Source of the DNA: Bombyx mori
Lineage: Eukaryota; Arthropoda; Insecta; Lepidoptera; Bombycidae
Length of the DNA: 64,000 bases
NCBI RefSeq assembly: GCF_030269925.1
Contig: NC_085128.1
Coordinates: 13,580,501 to 13,644,500 of the forward strand
Direction: 5' to 3'
Part shown: positions 1-13,849 of the stretch, piece by piece
Layout of the letters: every line of letters starts with the position of its first letter
How positions within the stretch are numbered: position 1 is the first letter of the stretch
The notes under the pieces: model-generated
Told to the model about the DNA's origin: nothing
The model's database searches: none
Seen by the model: the letters and a program-made list of their open reading frames with translations, nothing else
Position numbers and translations under genes: made by a program

Positions 1-1093
1 GTTCACCTTACTAAGTGTCCAAACCAACACCATTTCAGATCTGCTCTTCTTATACCAACATCTGTAGCTGCATTACATTCTGGTAATGGCATTAATTTAT
101 TTTACTATAATATCATATATTTAACGAAAAATTAATGCTTCGAGACTTGGTCAAGTTTTGATTCGTATCCTCAAAATTTACCTAATCAAGAATTAATGCC
201 AAGACGAGATTCTTATAAAAATAAAATAAACAAATTTTCATGTGGCATGACTTTATATGGATTTCTTTTTCATATTTTTTTGAGACATTACAGGTATCTG
301 TAATTAGATATACTGTCAGTACCTATTGATATAGTAGTATTTGTCTTCGTCAGAGATGAAGACAATCGGGCTGATCTTACTCGAAGTAAAGCCCGTAGCT
401 CAAGACTGATCGCCATGGCAGTCCAAATACCTTTTTATGGTACTTCTGTTGAGACTTTTTACCTTTTGCTCCATTCTGCTATCAAAATTTCTTCACAGGT
501 GGACTTTAAATATTCTGGTCACAACCCAGTTATTTCTGGCGGAATGTATTGGAATAATTTTAGCAACGCTAGTGACTATCGCTAAAACGACATGTGGTTA
601 GCATTTAAGAATACTCCCAGAAAGTAAATCGGTCTTGAAAACTTAAATAAACAAAAAGTTAAATATCGCTGAACTTCTTAGTTATCGAATAGAACTGGTG
701 ACGCTGTTTTTTTATAGTGGAAATCTAGGTTGATAGATTTTATATATCTTAATCAAATTAAAATGGTATCACTGTGAATTCGAACTCGAGCGATCCAGTC
801 AAGAATCAATGTAATGGGTTTAGTTACCGCAGAGTATTTGAGAGATATGCCTACAAAAAAAATATACGATCCGAATTGGAAACCTCCTCTGTAGGTCGGG
901 TAAAAAAGAGCAATTCAATATAAAACGTGTATTCATTGTGTGTTTGGACGCAGATAATAAAGCTAGACAGTGTTTAAAGCTTTTTTTGGTCGAGATCCTC
1001 TGTCCTTCTCTTGACATATCGAATTGTTTGGGGAACGGTGACGTTATTATTTGACATGCTTCTGTGTAACACGAAATTGGCTTATTCACTCTC
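1..1093. other. Intergenic, no gene seen
   Basis: AT-rich sequence with stops in all frames. The only recognisable item is the repeat fragment at 345-470. Confidence 0.5.
345..470 (+). repeat. Fragment of an unassigned repeat family (copy 1 of 3)
   Basis: Positions 352-420 match 37140-37210 (+) and the reverse complement of 30380-30450. All share a core of GAAGACRATCGGGCT, then an AGTAAAGCC-like block, then CAAGACYGATCGC. I do not recognise the family. Confidence 0.45.
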
Positions 1094-1375
1094 GGTGCTT
1101 TTAGGACCCTCGAGCACTGGCCACCGTCCTCGTCGAACTCGTCGATTAAGACGAAGAGTTACTAACCCATAGATACAGCCTACTGAGTTTCTCGCCTTCT
1201 TCGGGTCTTCTCAGTGGATCGCGATTCCGATCCGGTGTTAGATTTTGCGAAGCACTGCTCTTGCTAGGGCTAGTGTCAGCAAATTCCCTCAGGTTGAGCC
1301 CGTGAGCTCACCTACCCGTCCGGGCGAAGCCAGAACAGCTTCTTAGGCTACCGGTGAATAGATAGGGAAGAAAAA
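1094..1375 (+). mobile_element. LINE 3' end, BMC1-type, 5'-truncated
   Basis: Shares the core GTGCTTTTAGG, CACTGAGTTTCTCGCC, GATCCGGTGTTAGAT and GAAGCACTGCTCTTGCTAG with copies at 13850 and 20860, and ends in an A-rich tail. I identify it as BMC1 (an L1-like Bombyx LINE) from memory of its tail, so the family name is less certain than the repeat. Confidence 0.65.
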
Positions 1376-1833
1376 AAGAAATTGGAATGCCCATAGCTCC
1401 CTCAAACCAAACATATTTTTTTATCTTCAACTTTCATAGTTAGTTTTCTATTAGATATATTATAAGCCAGCACGGCAGATTAAAATCAAGAATGTTTATT
1501 GCAAATAATAAAAATTTTTCGACAAACTACTATAATAACTCTTATTGGTAAACTTATAACGGGAGCGCAATTGATCATTAACAATCTGTAGGGGTTTTGT
1601 TGTATTTTAAGTAAAGTTGATACATTTTGTGTTTGGAATGTAACAAATACAATAGTTGTCCATATTCATGTTATTTCATTCGCGTTTTATCGGAAAAACA
1701 CAAAATCGATATCGCCAACAACAGCTACAGGTACATGTTTTCTGTTCAAACGTAAAGTCAATGCGAAAAAGGTTTTATAAATAAATACCTAACCAATTTT
1801 TTTGGTAACAATTACATTTTATTGAAATCTATA

Positions 1834-2051
1834 TCTATACTAATAGTATAAAGAGGAAAGATTTGTTTGTTTGTTTGTTTCGAATAGGCTCCGAAACTAC
1901 TGGACCGATTTGAAAAATTCTTTTTCCATTAGAAGCCGACATTGTCCCTGATGAACATAGGCTACTTTTTTTTTAATTTTATTTTTAATTTATTTTTTTA
2001 GTTTCATGTGTGTTTTAATGTTTCCGAAGCGAAGCGAGGGCGGGTTGCTAG
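1834..2051 (+). mobile_element. Non-autonomous Helitron (family 1)
   Basis: Begins A^TC (TCTATACTAATA) and ends CTAG^T, the Helitron hallmarks of a 5' TC, a 3' CTRR and insertion between A and T. The interior has the phrase CCGAAACTACTGGACCGATT and (GTTT)n. Related copies lie at 20392 and 13161. No coding capacity. Confidence 0.7.
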
Positions 2052-2708
2052 TTATTAAATAAGTATGTAGCACAGTAACGGCGGCTTAGTGTTATCTCTG
2101 CCAAAGTTTCGTATGAGAGTTAAGTGACTTAGAGAAGGCCTATGTGTACAGTACTTTACGCCATAAGGGTATCCTTGAATCCCGAATTGCGGTCAGACAA
2201 ACATCACACGAGGGTCCCTAAGATGTCACAATGGGCCATTACTCCTACGTATTACTCGGGAAACTGATGAAATTTCATATTACGTCTTATTAAACAGTTG
2301 GACCTACTATTAAAGAAGAACGCTAAATGAATTTCTTGGTAATTGGTATATGTGAGTCGATTTTTTTTGTATGAAATAACAATGTACACAAATTGAAAAG
2401 GCAAATAATAAAATTACAATTTTGTGTCAAAGCAATTGCTTTTATATTAGGAACAATGTTACGCAAGGAATTACAAGACAGTACTCATGCGACTTAACAT
2501 ATATTCATTCTGTGAGGTGGTGTTGTGAAATCAGTAAATAAAATATAATAAAAAAAAACTGAACGAATATGCATCATTACAAACCGAACCTACGTTTTTA
2601 ATCATTTTATCCTATTCAGGAAACAAATAATTATATTATTCTACTATTAACATCGTCTTATATGATATGTGCGCAAACTTTCAAGATAATCGGACCTAAT
2701 GAAATATG
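2052..2708. other. Intergenic, nothing recognised
   Basis: AT-rich; no gene or repeat terminus seen. Confidence 0.45.
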
Positions 2709-2930
2709 TTTTTTTTTTATTGCCCTTGTAGGCAGTCGAGCATACGGCCCACCTGATGGTGAGTGGTTACCGTCGCCCATGGACTTCAGCAATGCCAGGG
2801 GCAGAGCCAAGCCTACCGCTAAATACTCTCCACAAGCCCCTTTTGAAGAAGGACATGTCATAGCGCTCGGGAAACACCGTGGAGGGGAGCTCATTCCATA
2901 CCCGGATGGTGCGTGGCAAAAAAGACCTAA
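2709..2930 (-). mobile_element. LINE 3' end (jockey/CR1-like RT C-terminus)
   Basis: Minus-strand translation includes SFLPRTIRVWNELPS and YDMSFFKRGLWRVF, the last part of a LINE reverse transcriptase ORF, followed by a short 3' UTR and a poly(A) tail (T-run at 2709). Severely 5'-truncated. The same tail recurs at 38478, 39665, 52438 and 56525. Confidence 0.7.
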
Positions 2931-3228
2931 ATGTAAAATATTTGTTCAAAAAATTTAGCATAGCATAAATGGTTACTGATTAAACTCAATAACAAGCGTT
3001 TTTATTATATTTTCATGTTAAAAAGGCGTAATTAATTTAACAAAAAAAATCCGAGTGTCTTAGTAATTACGCGAAAAACTGTATTAAAATTAGTAAAAAA
3101 ATATAATCAGGTGAATAAACATACTTAGTGTATGTACGTTTCGCGTAATCGTCTTATGTGTTATAAATACCACTTAACGCCAGGGTTACTGTTACATTAA
3201 ACCTTCTCACGAATTACCTGGTTTTAGG

Positions 3229-3401
3229 TGCGTTTCAGTTTGAAGGGTGGGGTAGCCGTTGTAACTATACTGAGACCTTAGAACTTATATCTCAAGGTGG
3301 GTGGCGCATTTAAGTTGTAGATGTCTATGGGCACCAGTAACCACTTAACACCAGGTGGGCTGTGAGCTCGTCCACCCATCTAAGCAATAAAAAAAAAAAA
3401 A
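3229..3401 (+). mobile_element. Bm1 SINE, 3' part
   Basis: Body from GCGTTTCAGTTTGAAGGG to CATCTAAGCAATAAAA with a poly(A) tail; the tRNA-like head is missing. It faces an inverted copy at 3739. Confidence 0.8.
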
Positions 3402-3738
3402 GGTGATGTGCATAATATAGCGTGATTGGCATCACCCACCTGGAGACATGAGGTCTTAATTAATTAATCTTAAATCGGAAGGCTTAAATGCCTAGTAGCT
3501 TAATTAATAGACAGAATGAAAGTGCGTAGTCATGGGGTCTTGCAATACGCCCCACTATCGATCAGGCAATCAGTTCTTCCGCCTTTTCAGAACAGTAAAA
3601 AAGCCCTCATCATAAATTAACACAGGAATTCAAATGAATTAATATTAAAGCTTTTTAAGAGAATCATTCTTAGACTGCTGTAGCAAATAAGCATACATGG
3701 ATACTAATACCGTAAACAATAAACTTGGCATTCACAGG

Positions 3739-4065
3739 TTTTTTTTATTGCTTAGATGGGTGGACGAGCTCACAGCCCACCTGGTGTTAAGTGGTTACTG
3801 GAGCCCATAGACATCTATAATGTAAATGCGCCACACCCACCTTGAGATATAAGTTCTAAGGTCTCAGTAGAGTTACAACGGCTACCCCATCCTTCAAACC
3901 GAAACGCATTACTGCTTCACGGCAGAAATAGGCGGGTGGTGGTACCTACCCGTGCGGACTCACAAGAGGTCCTACCACCAGTGATTACGCAAATTATAAT
4001 TTTGCGGGTTTGATTTTTATTACACGATGTTATTCCTTCACCGTGGAAGTCAATCGTGAACATTT
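3739..4065 (-). mobile_element. Bm1 SINE, head-truncated
   Basis: Reverse-strand Bm1 from its poly(A) (T-run at 3739) through the body to the CCTTCACCGTGGAAGTC segment. The tRNA-derived promoter region is absent. Confidence 0.85.
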
Positions 4066-5758
4066 ACGATGAAGGTACCATGAAGATAAATCTCGAAGAC
4101 AAAGGTATCGGTCAAAAATCGTAAAGGATTCGATGTCGCGCGAGTTCTCGTCATACCAGCTTATTAATTAGGGTCCCGCAAAAAGGTGTCGGAGTCCAGT
4201 GGGTGTGACGCAGGCTCCTGCGGCAAACCCAGCTTCCAGTACCATTCCGACCGCCGGTAAGAGCACCCGTGTCTTTCCGCCAGCTGTTAAAGCTACGTCG
4301 AATCGACGAAGGCTAGCCGTCTCGTGATGACTTATGAATACCGAAAATAACAAATGACGATAATTCAAAGTGAATGTGTTTTTTTTTTTGTTGTATTTTA
4401 CGATGATTATTATTTAGATTGTTTTGAGAGATGAATTCACAATAGTCACGTAGGTATTCAATTATTTTAATTCGTTTGAAATTTAACAAAATCTCTGTAG
4501 TTGATTTTTCTTATTACCGATTAATATTTACGGTTTCATTATAAATCTTTTGGTTTTTTAAATACAGACAAAAGAATATTATCAAATTGTTAAATCATTT
4601 ACGAATTTACATATATTAAGTATATCTCGTTTGGAAATATGAGTTGCTTAGAATTTTATGATATAAAATTAGGAGCTTGTTTAAAAATGTAGTTTACGCA
4701 CAGTGACCAAAATACGAAAATAGTCATTGACACCTCAATATTTAGACACATTTTATGTATTTTTTACATATTTTTTTTCGGTTTGTTATTAACACTGTGA
4801 AAAAAAAAATTTACAAGTTATACATAACAAATCAGTTCGTATTAATTAATTACTGGTCGGAAGTAACTGACGAACAAAAAAAAAAATTATAATAATTGCC
4901 AGTATACAAAATGGTAATTAGCCGTTTTGTCTCTACTATAGATTAAGCCTTTAAAAACAAAATAATTTGACGATTTTCATTTTATTATTTCTCGTAGAAT
5001 ACTTCTTTATAGTTAAATACTCATTAGGCCTATGAAGGCCTCGCTCTCATTAATTGGTTGCTGTGGATCCCATCACTATTTGTATCGAAGCGGATTATCT
5101 ATTCATTCTTAATAATCCTCTTTCGTGAGAATATCGCATTAATGCAAAATTAACGTTAACTATTCCACTTGTTCAACAATGACTCAATACATATTTTTTG
5201 TACATTTTTTAGAGAATCATTATTTTTCTAATTATGACTTCAATTTCACACCGGATACTCTTGTTGGGATATCATATCGGAAATAAATCAACTCGTTATT
5301 TGGACTGTTAATTGATATTTTATTTCAATTCATATTTTGTTTACATAATTTGCAAACAAAAGTGTGTGAATTATTAATTGTTTTCTATGATTGTCTTCAT
5401 TTGAGTTATTAGTTAATATTACCCAATTTTTTTATTTAAAATACCTACTTATGTTTGCAATTTTCATTCCATTTTTGTTTTGATTTAAAAAAAAAGGAGA
5501 AAATCATTCGACTATTTTCGTACACGTACCCAAAATGCGCTTATGACGGACAGTTTCAATGATGGAGTAGCATCGTGTTATAAAAATCAAAGCCGAGGAT
5601 TTTGTTATTAGAGAGGCTGTTTCGATGCATGTTACCGTGCTCTCTTGAAATAGCACAATGAAAGGATACCACAGATTTCTTGATCAGTTGAGATTCGACA
5701 CCACATGTAATTTTTCATATTATTCTAAACTGATTTTTTTGTGCGCGAGCAAACCAAA
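4066..5758. other. Intergenic, no gene seen
   Basis: Mostly AT-rich. A GC-richer island at about 4160-4330 has a 66-codon minus-strand frame (4168-4368) without recognisable features; I do not call it a gene. Confidence 0.45.
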
Positions 5759-6004
5759 TCTATACTAATATATAAATCTACAGTGGTTTTTACGGATGTT
5801 CCGTTATAACTACTGAACCCTACATCCGATTGACTTGAAACTTGGTATCCATGTAGAAAATACATGTACCTAATGGATAGGCTAATATTTATATGAGTGT
5901 TGGACTACACCAGTTACGGGGGCGTTAATAATGAGAATCTTAGTGGGGGTGAGAAATAATAATGTTAATTTTAAATGGCCAGCGAAACGGACGGGTACAG
6001 CTAG
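5759..6004 (+). mobile_element. Non-autonomous Helitron (family 2)
   Basis: A^TCTATACTAATATATAAATC at the start and GTACAGCTAG^T at the end fit Helitron termini and target. A close relative lies at 49472-49689, sharing TTTTTACG, GTTCCGTTATAACTACTGAAC and ATGGCCAGCGAA. Confidence 0.7.
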
Positions 6005-7618
6005 TATATTGATAAAATTGAGACAGAATGAAAACGTAGTTTTGTGTCATAACATACGAAAATCGCTATATATATAATTTTAAAAGTGGACATAGAGTCT
6101 GTCATCTCGTTTGTTTTCTAAAAGGTGAGTTTTTGACGGAAATATCTAAATAAATTATGACAAAGATTAACAAAATAATTTTTCATTCCCTTGAAAAACG
6201 TTCAGTTAGATCGTGCTTCATTACTCATCGGATTCTTTTTCATAATTATTGTTCCCGGTTCAGAAACAAGGAAAAGGTCCCGAAGCGTCGATTACTTTTG
6301 TACGAGAAACATTTATCTGTATTTTTTCTCGCTACTGTAATTTAGCTTGCTAATTACCTTTAAGTACACGTAGCAGACCTGTGTCTGCCAAAGTGAACAT
6401 TTTGTATTCATGGGTATAATAGTTTATTATTAAATTAAACACTATTGTTGCTAACAGGAAGTGATGGAATTAAAATCCCACCAAAACTTGGCTTCCAAAA
6501 TTTGTCAGTTCAATTATGACCTACACAAAACGGTTTCAAGAAAGAAAAAAAAGGCTTTTTGTGCTAATTAGTTCGTTACGGACGATGTTTACAGAAATTT
6601 ATTTTTGGCCAACTGCCACTATCAGTACAAATTCAATTTACTCAAGATAACATGGTAAGGATAATTTAGTTTTTGTTAGAAATAGTTACGTAATCTAGGC
6701 TTAAGTTTTATTTTAATAATATAATTTCAACTTCATAGCATGTAAGGCTTGTAACAAACATTCAAAAGGGCATATATGTAATAGCCGTTAAAATAGAACA
6801 GAGAATCAAATATAAATAATGTTACAAGATCGAAAGGGTCTTCCAGGACGAGATCGGGATCTGGAAAATACTCGTACGCTCTGAAAAATAGGATTCCTTC
6901 TTCTTCTTTTACGTCATCTTCCTCATTGCTGCGGGTCGTGATTCCTTCGGTGAGAGATTCATTTCTTTCTCATGCTACATGGTTCTCATCACGTCAAGTA
7001 TATATACTCATCACGTCACGTATGTATACGGTGATGACAACCACGGTGATGAGAGCCATGCAGCTTGGTGTTGAGAGTTGAGTGTAAATGATCGTGTTTC
7101 AATTGTTTGGGCTGCAACTGCAAACTTGTATTTATTGTCGACAAAAAGACAGCGAGGCCATACCATATGTTATGTATGAGGAAGGTTATTCGTGAAACCG
7201 CTATACGGGCCATTAAAACACTAATATAATATTAGTTGGCTGTTAATCGTGAGCAGTCATAAACCCGCTCAAACGAGGTGAACATTCCGAATATAAGTTG
7301 TTAAATGGTTGAAATAATGAGGTAATAAATGAACCGTTTACTGTGCTTATTGTGTTGTGACTCGAACATTGATTGCTTTAGTTGTTTGTGAACAACGAAC
7401 CAGGCCACTTCAAGTGAACATGTTCATTCACAATTTCTTCCTACATTTGAAATTAATTTTCTTTTGACTTCTTTATACATTTACCATGCAAATTCAAACT
7501 TAAATTGAATTTAAAAAAAAAATTAGGTTTAATTTTGCAGTTAATTATTCTTCTTAGCCGGGTTCTTTTTTCAAGAACGTGCCCAACATTAATTTTTATG
7601 CCATTTTGAATCAAATAA
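6005..7618. other. Intergenic, no gene seen
   Basis: AT-rich; only short chance reading frames. A direct repeat TATATACTCATCACGTCA occurs near 7000. Confidence 0.45.
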
Positions 7619-7950
7619 CTTTTTTTTTTATTTATTTTTATTGCTTAGATGCGAGGACTAGCTCACATCACACCTGGTGTTAAGTGGTTACTGGAGCCCA
7701 TAGACATCCACAATGTATATGCGCCACCCACCTTGAGATATAGTTCTAAGGTCTCAAGTAAGTTACAACGGCTGCCTCACCCTTCAAACCGAAACGCATT
7801 ACTGCTTCACGGCAGAAATAGGCTGGGTGGTGGCACCTACCCGCGCGGACTCATTTAAGGCCCTACCATCAGTAATTACGCAAATTACGCAAATTTTGCG
7901 GGTTTGATTTTTATTACACGATGTTATTCCTTCACCGTGGAAATCAATCA
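7619..7950 (-). mobile_element. Bm1 SINE, head-truncated
   Basis: Reverse-strand Bm1 with its poly(A) as a T-run at the left, full body, ending in the CCTTCACCGTGGAA segment without the tRNA-like head. Confidence 0.85.
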
Positions 7951-10900
7951 TTTGGTTCGTCTTCAGTAGTTCTAAAGGCTGAGGTAATAGACATGCCAGT
8001 GACTACCGTTATTTGATCACACCAGAAGCTAGGTGATTGTTTGTGAGGTATTTTGCCATCTACTTGGCCCATTATAGTTAGTTTTTCGAAGCTGTTAAGT
8101 TTTCGCTAGGCAATATGAATAAAGCAGCTGAGTATCCTATAAATAGCATAGTGAAGAGATTTTTTTGCCTTATCTGCTAATTAATCCAATTAAAATTATG
8201 AAGTTATTGTTATGTGCAAAAGTGACAACATAAAAATGGTACTCTTGAAGCTAAATGTGACTTCTTCCATGGGATTGCCGCACGTCTAATTTTAATGTAG
8301 ACCGCGGCCGTTATTCTCGAGTTAGACCTAAGTTCTTGGGCGTAGGTGTAGGGGAAGTCACTTACTGAGTTAATTCATTAATGCTAATGACAGAAAAAAA
8401 TGCAGTCCCCGGCCCAAAACAGGATTATGCTACTTAAAACCATAAGCTAGTCTTTTACCTTATCAGGTATTTAATGTAAAAAAATACAGCTGCAACGTCC
8501 AGAGTCCACACGGATTGGACATATAGTTTAGTCTTACATTGGTCTTAGGACAGCAAAGGAATAAAGTATTAAGCGGACCAAATTCAAGTTACTGCGACGA
8601 CACGGTATTTGTTTTTCGTTTTCAAATAGCAGACAAAAAAAAAACAGTTTTAAAGAAATCTGGCAAACTATATGAGTGGGACTGGATTTAATAACTTGGC
8701 AATATCATGAAGCATTTGGCAAGGTAGAGACTATTGTGATGAGAAATATAGTAACGTAGAGTTTTATAGTATAATATCAGTAGAGTAAGTTGAATTAAGT
8801 GGAATTTGCAGTTAATTATATAACAAGTGATTATTTTTTTATAGTATACTGAATGCAGTACTGTTGATTAATTCGTTGTTCAACATTTTTTTGTTCCCGT
8901 ATTGAAATTGGAGGATACAGTTTTGTTGGACGAAATCCGAGCATAATGTTTAAAGCTATGAGCGAATAGTTTCATATGATAGGTTGATATAATAAGTTAG
9001 TTGCATATACTAAACTGAGGAGTATATGTCCCATTTTGAAGCCGTGGCGCACTTCAACATGCCATAAGCCAAGAGCGCAGTGTATCGGATAATTGAATTT
9101 GACCCAAAAAGGACCGGCTACTCAGCTCTTGAAATTGGAACACACTTATTCATTTACTGCATCAGTTATACCAACAAAATAAGTAACAACACAAACTATC
9201 CGGAAAAATTAAGATATGTGTGGGATATAATCTACAATCCGTCTAGTAGATATTCATTCAGTGAAATTCCAGTACTTTGTATCCTGCATTAAATAAACAG
9301 GTACTTGCTCACAAACGACTTTCAAGATTAACAAGATAATTATGATTGCTCAAAGTTCTTCAATTTGCGTGCGTACTGGGTGCGGGCATATTGTGAACCC
9401 GTAAGAGTTCGTAGGTATATAGGTATAATCGCATTGCTTATTTCTGGCACAAAGCGTCCATGCATTCTTCTCTCTTAAGGTAAGATAGCTGTATACTATT
9501 GACATAAGTTTCAAAATTTGTGAAAGCCTTGGAGCTTCGTCAGTTAACAAAGAGCAGATGAACCATGAAAGCATTAGGATATTCAACTTCTCATATTAAT
9601 AAAAAATACTGCGTATGTGGGTGAACAAGCTCATTGGGCGTAAAAAAGTTATTGGATCACCTACCTTGAGACATGAAGTCAAAGTATCAGCTCACTGTTA
9701 GTAAATCAGGTATAAGTTATTAAATAAAGACGCATGATCGCTTCGCACCAGAGAGACGCGATTGTTTTATCTATCCGTGCCTGCTTACAAATTACAATGC
9801 GCCCTGACCTTATCAAATACCGGTTGGTGATAGCACGACATACAGAACCCTGTTGTCTATTCTCTTTTGCGCTTATCGTAGAGATTTGTTCAGCTTAATC
9901 CTTTTTTTATCTAAGCACTAAAAGGTCAGTTAATTTATCAGTGGAAAGTCATTTTCCCCATTTGGTAAAAATGAGCCTTGCGTTTAAGGTAAAATACCTT
10001 CAAACCCTAGCGCTGTTTCTATGGCTGTTTGATAAGGAGTGGCTTCCGTAGTTACCTTTATTTTATCTTTATATATCTTGGTGTATCCTATGTATTTTGC
10101 GAGTATAGTTTTCAAAAGTGACCTAATATTAATAATTAAAACTCCATTTACGATTAAATTTCATTACATAATATATAATACAGTCATATAATACTATCTC
10201 CGACTTTTCGAATACTTAACATTTTTCATGGCGAGGTTAATGAAAATATTTTAATAGGTTAATAAATACATTTTTATTAAGATCTCGTAGAAGCGAGCCT
10301 ACGGCGTAGGCTTATCTGCTACGTCGTAAGCTGCTGATGGTGTATGTTCTCTCTCGACTTGGTGACATTTGACATTATATTAACATGTTTGTACGCTACG
10401 AATAAATTGTACGAACCATTTTTCATGTTGAGAGTAAAATAAATGTATATGAATATAATCGTATTTAAAGTATCAATCTCCTTAAATTGAGTCATGAGTT
10501 AAATGGTCGGTAAAATTAATAAACCCTATAGACATACAATTTAATTTCTAACAATATATTATTTTACGTATAAAATACATATTTTAATTTATAAAAAGCT
10601 TTCATCAAATTTTCATTTCAACGTCATCGTCATGTGTAGAATAAATACACGCCAAGATTTTTTTTTATTTTCGTTCATTTCCATATATTTTTACATACAG
10701 ATTGCCGTACAGAAAAGCTCACGGCTCACTAGGTTTGAAGCTGTAAAAAGTCGATGATAGCAATTTCCGACGTGACATAGACGCTCGCAGATAACATAAA
10801 AAGGGAGGATTTGATCTAGCGTTTATTATTTTTTGTCTGTGTTCACGGACGACAGCGACGATAACGAATCTTGTTAAAAAGAATTATGAGTTAGATTAAA

Positions 10901-12801
10901 CGACAGAAATTTTCAAATCAACTTTCACCAGTGCAAATTTAGTAACGCTCACTGTCATTGGTAGTTCCGTAAATTCCTTTTGTTTTGTTATTTAGTGGCC
11001 GGAATATTTGGAATGACTTCGAGTGACGATGAATTCTAATTTCAACTTTATTTGAGTGTTATTTCCAACTGTTTCAATGAATGCTTTTAATATTAAGCGT
11101 ATCAGTCTTTTCCTCTTTTCGAAAGGTTTCAATTGTGTTCTATTTTGTATATAGATAAATATATATTATCGCTGAACTAATGTCCTGTACATATGTTGAT
11201 AGGACGATTTAAGCTCATTGATACTTAAATAAATATAACTGTTAAAATTTTCTTAGAATACCTTATTTTTAAAAATGAAATCGATTTCTTTTATTTCTTT
11301 CACTATCTTAAAAATGCTGTTTGTTAAATTTATTCAGAGTTTTAAAATTATCATCTTCATGTCATTAAAACTTTACCATGTGAAATCTGCTGCTTCAACT
11401 TTTAATAGGGTCAGGGGTATTCTTATATCGTAGCGAGATTTTTTATTATTAATCCAAAATAAAGAGAAAGGTATTTTTGGGTTCAGATTTGAAAGAGCAG
11501 TTGAATTTTCTTTATTAATTTTATTACAAATATAAACATGTTGTTTTTGCAAGTTAATTAAAAAAACAATTAAATAAAGAAAGGATTGCTAAGCATCAGT
11601 TAGTAAGCACATAGATATGCACATCTAAGCCATAGAAACCACACCAATTTATATTTTACATATTTTGAAAACAGGTTATAAATCTTTTGCTTAAGAAGGT
11701 TTACACATATTTCAAATTTGAAACCTTTTTTATTTGGTAAATTCAAACCTTTTCATTTAGAAATGTATAAAAAATATAAGAAGTCCAAGAAAAAACATTT
11801 TATCCTACAAATATAATTGTTATCTAGACAACAAAATATTTTCGAATAATTTGCTGTAACATAGGTCAGAAGCTGAGAAAAGAGTCTTAAGATGTATCTT
11901 ATATTGCCGCATATAGCTGAACATGACAAAGCGCAAGTCCGTAGAAGCTATGTAAACGTACGCTTATTATAATTTCATAGCGGTTGTGAAACGTCAAGCA
12001 CGTACGTCTCATGAACACGTTTGAATAGGAAGTTCTTTTGTTTTTTATGTTGGCTGTATGTGCAAAGAATCCTGTGTCTATTTTTGACAGTTATAACAAA
12101 AGAAAATTTTATTGGAGTACCAATCAGAATCAGGATTTTTAGCGGGAACGCGAGGAGCGAAGTTGTGTTAATTGTTTTATTTTGTCTATTTAATGTTTCT
12201 TCAGGTCTGTAAAATCTGTGAAAGTTCACAAATGTGGGAAAATGAAACAAAGCCACTGAACGTAGCTTCTCGGGATCTTCCAAAAAGTCCACTGAAAAAG
12301 TATCAGTAAATAGCCACCATTTTATTGAGATTATATTTCATTCCATAACATCTCATCCCATTTCATTTCATTTAATTTCATGCCAATGGAATAATCTTTT
12401 AAATTAACCACCTTATTTAATTTCACTGCATATTAAAAATTTTCATAAAAAATAATTTATAAGTTTAGGCTGTAGGTATCAACCTTTGTCTTTCTAGTTC
12501 GAAAAATAAAACTACTACTATGTACCAATGAATGACAATCAATTCTATTTTGGGTTTGTTAGGGGAAAATTTTACTTCGATCATAGCATTTAAATAATAA
12601 TAATAATTAAATGCAACAATATAGGAACATTTCAATGCCTATTATATTAAAAAATTGCGAATATATACAAGTGACTATGGCGCTTGAAACATCGCTACAA
12701 CATCGGAAACACGATAAAAGTGAAAATCGTATTAATAATCTTTTTAATAATAATATACTGCTAGAAGATACTTCAACTAAAATTTAATAAAGTATCGCAA
12801 T
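7951..12801. other. Intergenic, 4.9 kb, no gene seen
   Basis: AT-rich, stops in all frames. It holds one decayed Bm1 relic (9612-9760) and low-complexity TTTCATT repeats at 12338-12385. No exon with splice sites and protein similarity was recognised. Confidence 0.45.
9612..9760 (-). repeat. Degenerate Bm1 relic
   Basis: Traces of the Bm1 body (GTGGGTGAACAAGCTCA, CACCTACCTTGAGACATGAAG, GCATGATCGCTTCGC), heavily diverged. Confidence 0.45.
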
Positions 12802-13061
12802 GTTTTTTTATTTTTTTTTTTTTTTATTTATTGCTTAGATGGATGGACGAGCTCACAGCCCACCTGATGTTAAGTGGTTACTGGAGCCCATAGATATCTA
12901 CAACGTAAATGCGCCACCCACCTCGAGATATAAGTTCTAAGGTCTCAGTATAGTTACGACGGCTACCCTACCCTTCGAACCGAAACGCATTACTGCTTCA
13001 CGGCGGAAATAGGCGGGGTGGTGGTACCTACCCGTGCGGACTCCCAAGAGGTCCTACCACC
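12802..13061 (-). mobile_element. Bm1 SINE, 5'-truncated
   Basis: T-run then TTGCTTAGATGGATGG through to AGGTCCTACCACC; high similarity to other copies here. Confidence 0.85.
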
Positions 13062-13160
13062 ATGCATGTTCGCACTTCTTTAATATTCTATGTTTTGTAT
13101 CAGTAATGTTAGAGTCTGTTTGTGCATAGAGGACTTCGGTATTTTAATTTTATATATAGA

Positions 13161-13606
13161 CAAGCGGCCCGCTCCGGCTCCGCTCGGGTCTTTAACAAAA
13201 ATTTCAACGATATTTGACGTTGTTTTATTTTTTTTTAAATAAAAGAACACTTATTGCAGCATAACTATAATAGTTAGACATATACTGTCGCGACACTTTT
13301 TGTAAATAATAATGTGTTCTACAAAGTCCGTAGTACATTACTTTATTTATTCTATCATCAATAGTTTTCGCAAGTCATGCGATATAAAGAAAATTTTAGG
13401 TAGTTTTTTTACACCTCGGGTTACATTATTGGACATTTAGTAAGGATCCCCAATTTTTTTCAAAAAAAAATTTATAGCCTATGTCACTCGGAAATAATTT
13501 AGCTTCCAAACAGTGAAAGAATTTCTCAAAACGGTTTAGTAGTTTCGGAGCTTATTCAATACAAACAAACAAACAAATCTTTCCTCTTGATAATATTAAG
13601 TATAGA
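13161..13606 (-). mobile_element. Non-autonomous Helitron (family 1, longer member)
   Basis: The right end on + reads AGTATAGA^T, the reverse of A^TCTATACT. The left end, CAAG after A, is a mutated CTAG. It shares (AAAC)n, GTAGTTTCGGAGC and the GC-rich 3' end (GCGGCCCGC) with family 1. The interior differs from the shorter members. Confidence 0.6.
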
Positions 13607-13849
13607 TGACGCTGGGAGTGTAGAATATATGTTTTTTTATTTTATTTGAGCTGCAACTGCGTTTTAATACACAATTTTTGCAATATGTGACCTTAATGTC
13701 ACTATAGAAAAGGATGAATTTGCGCGTGTCAGTTTTGATCGTTAGACTCTTTTGTACCAGTTTGTTTTTCATTTCCGATCCTGCGGACCGAATGGTAAAC
13801 AGTCGACGTCGCTCAAAATACGTCATTTCGGATCCTCCCGACTAACTAA

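Noticed and set aside
4168..4368. 66-codon minus frame in a GC-rich island
   Set aside because: No motif, splice context or homology that I can recognise; could be repeat-derived.
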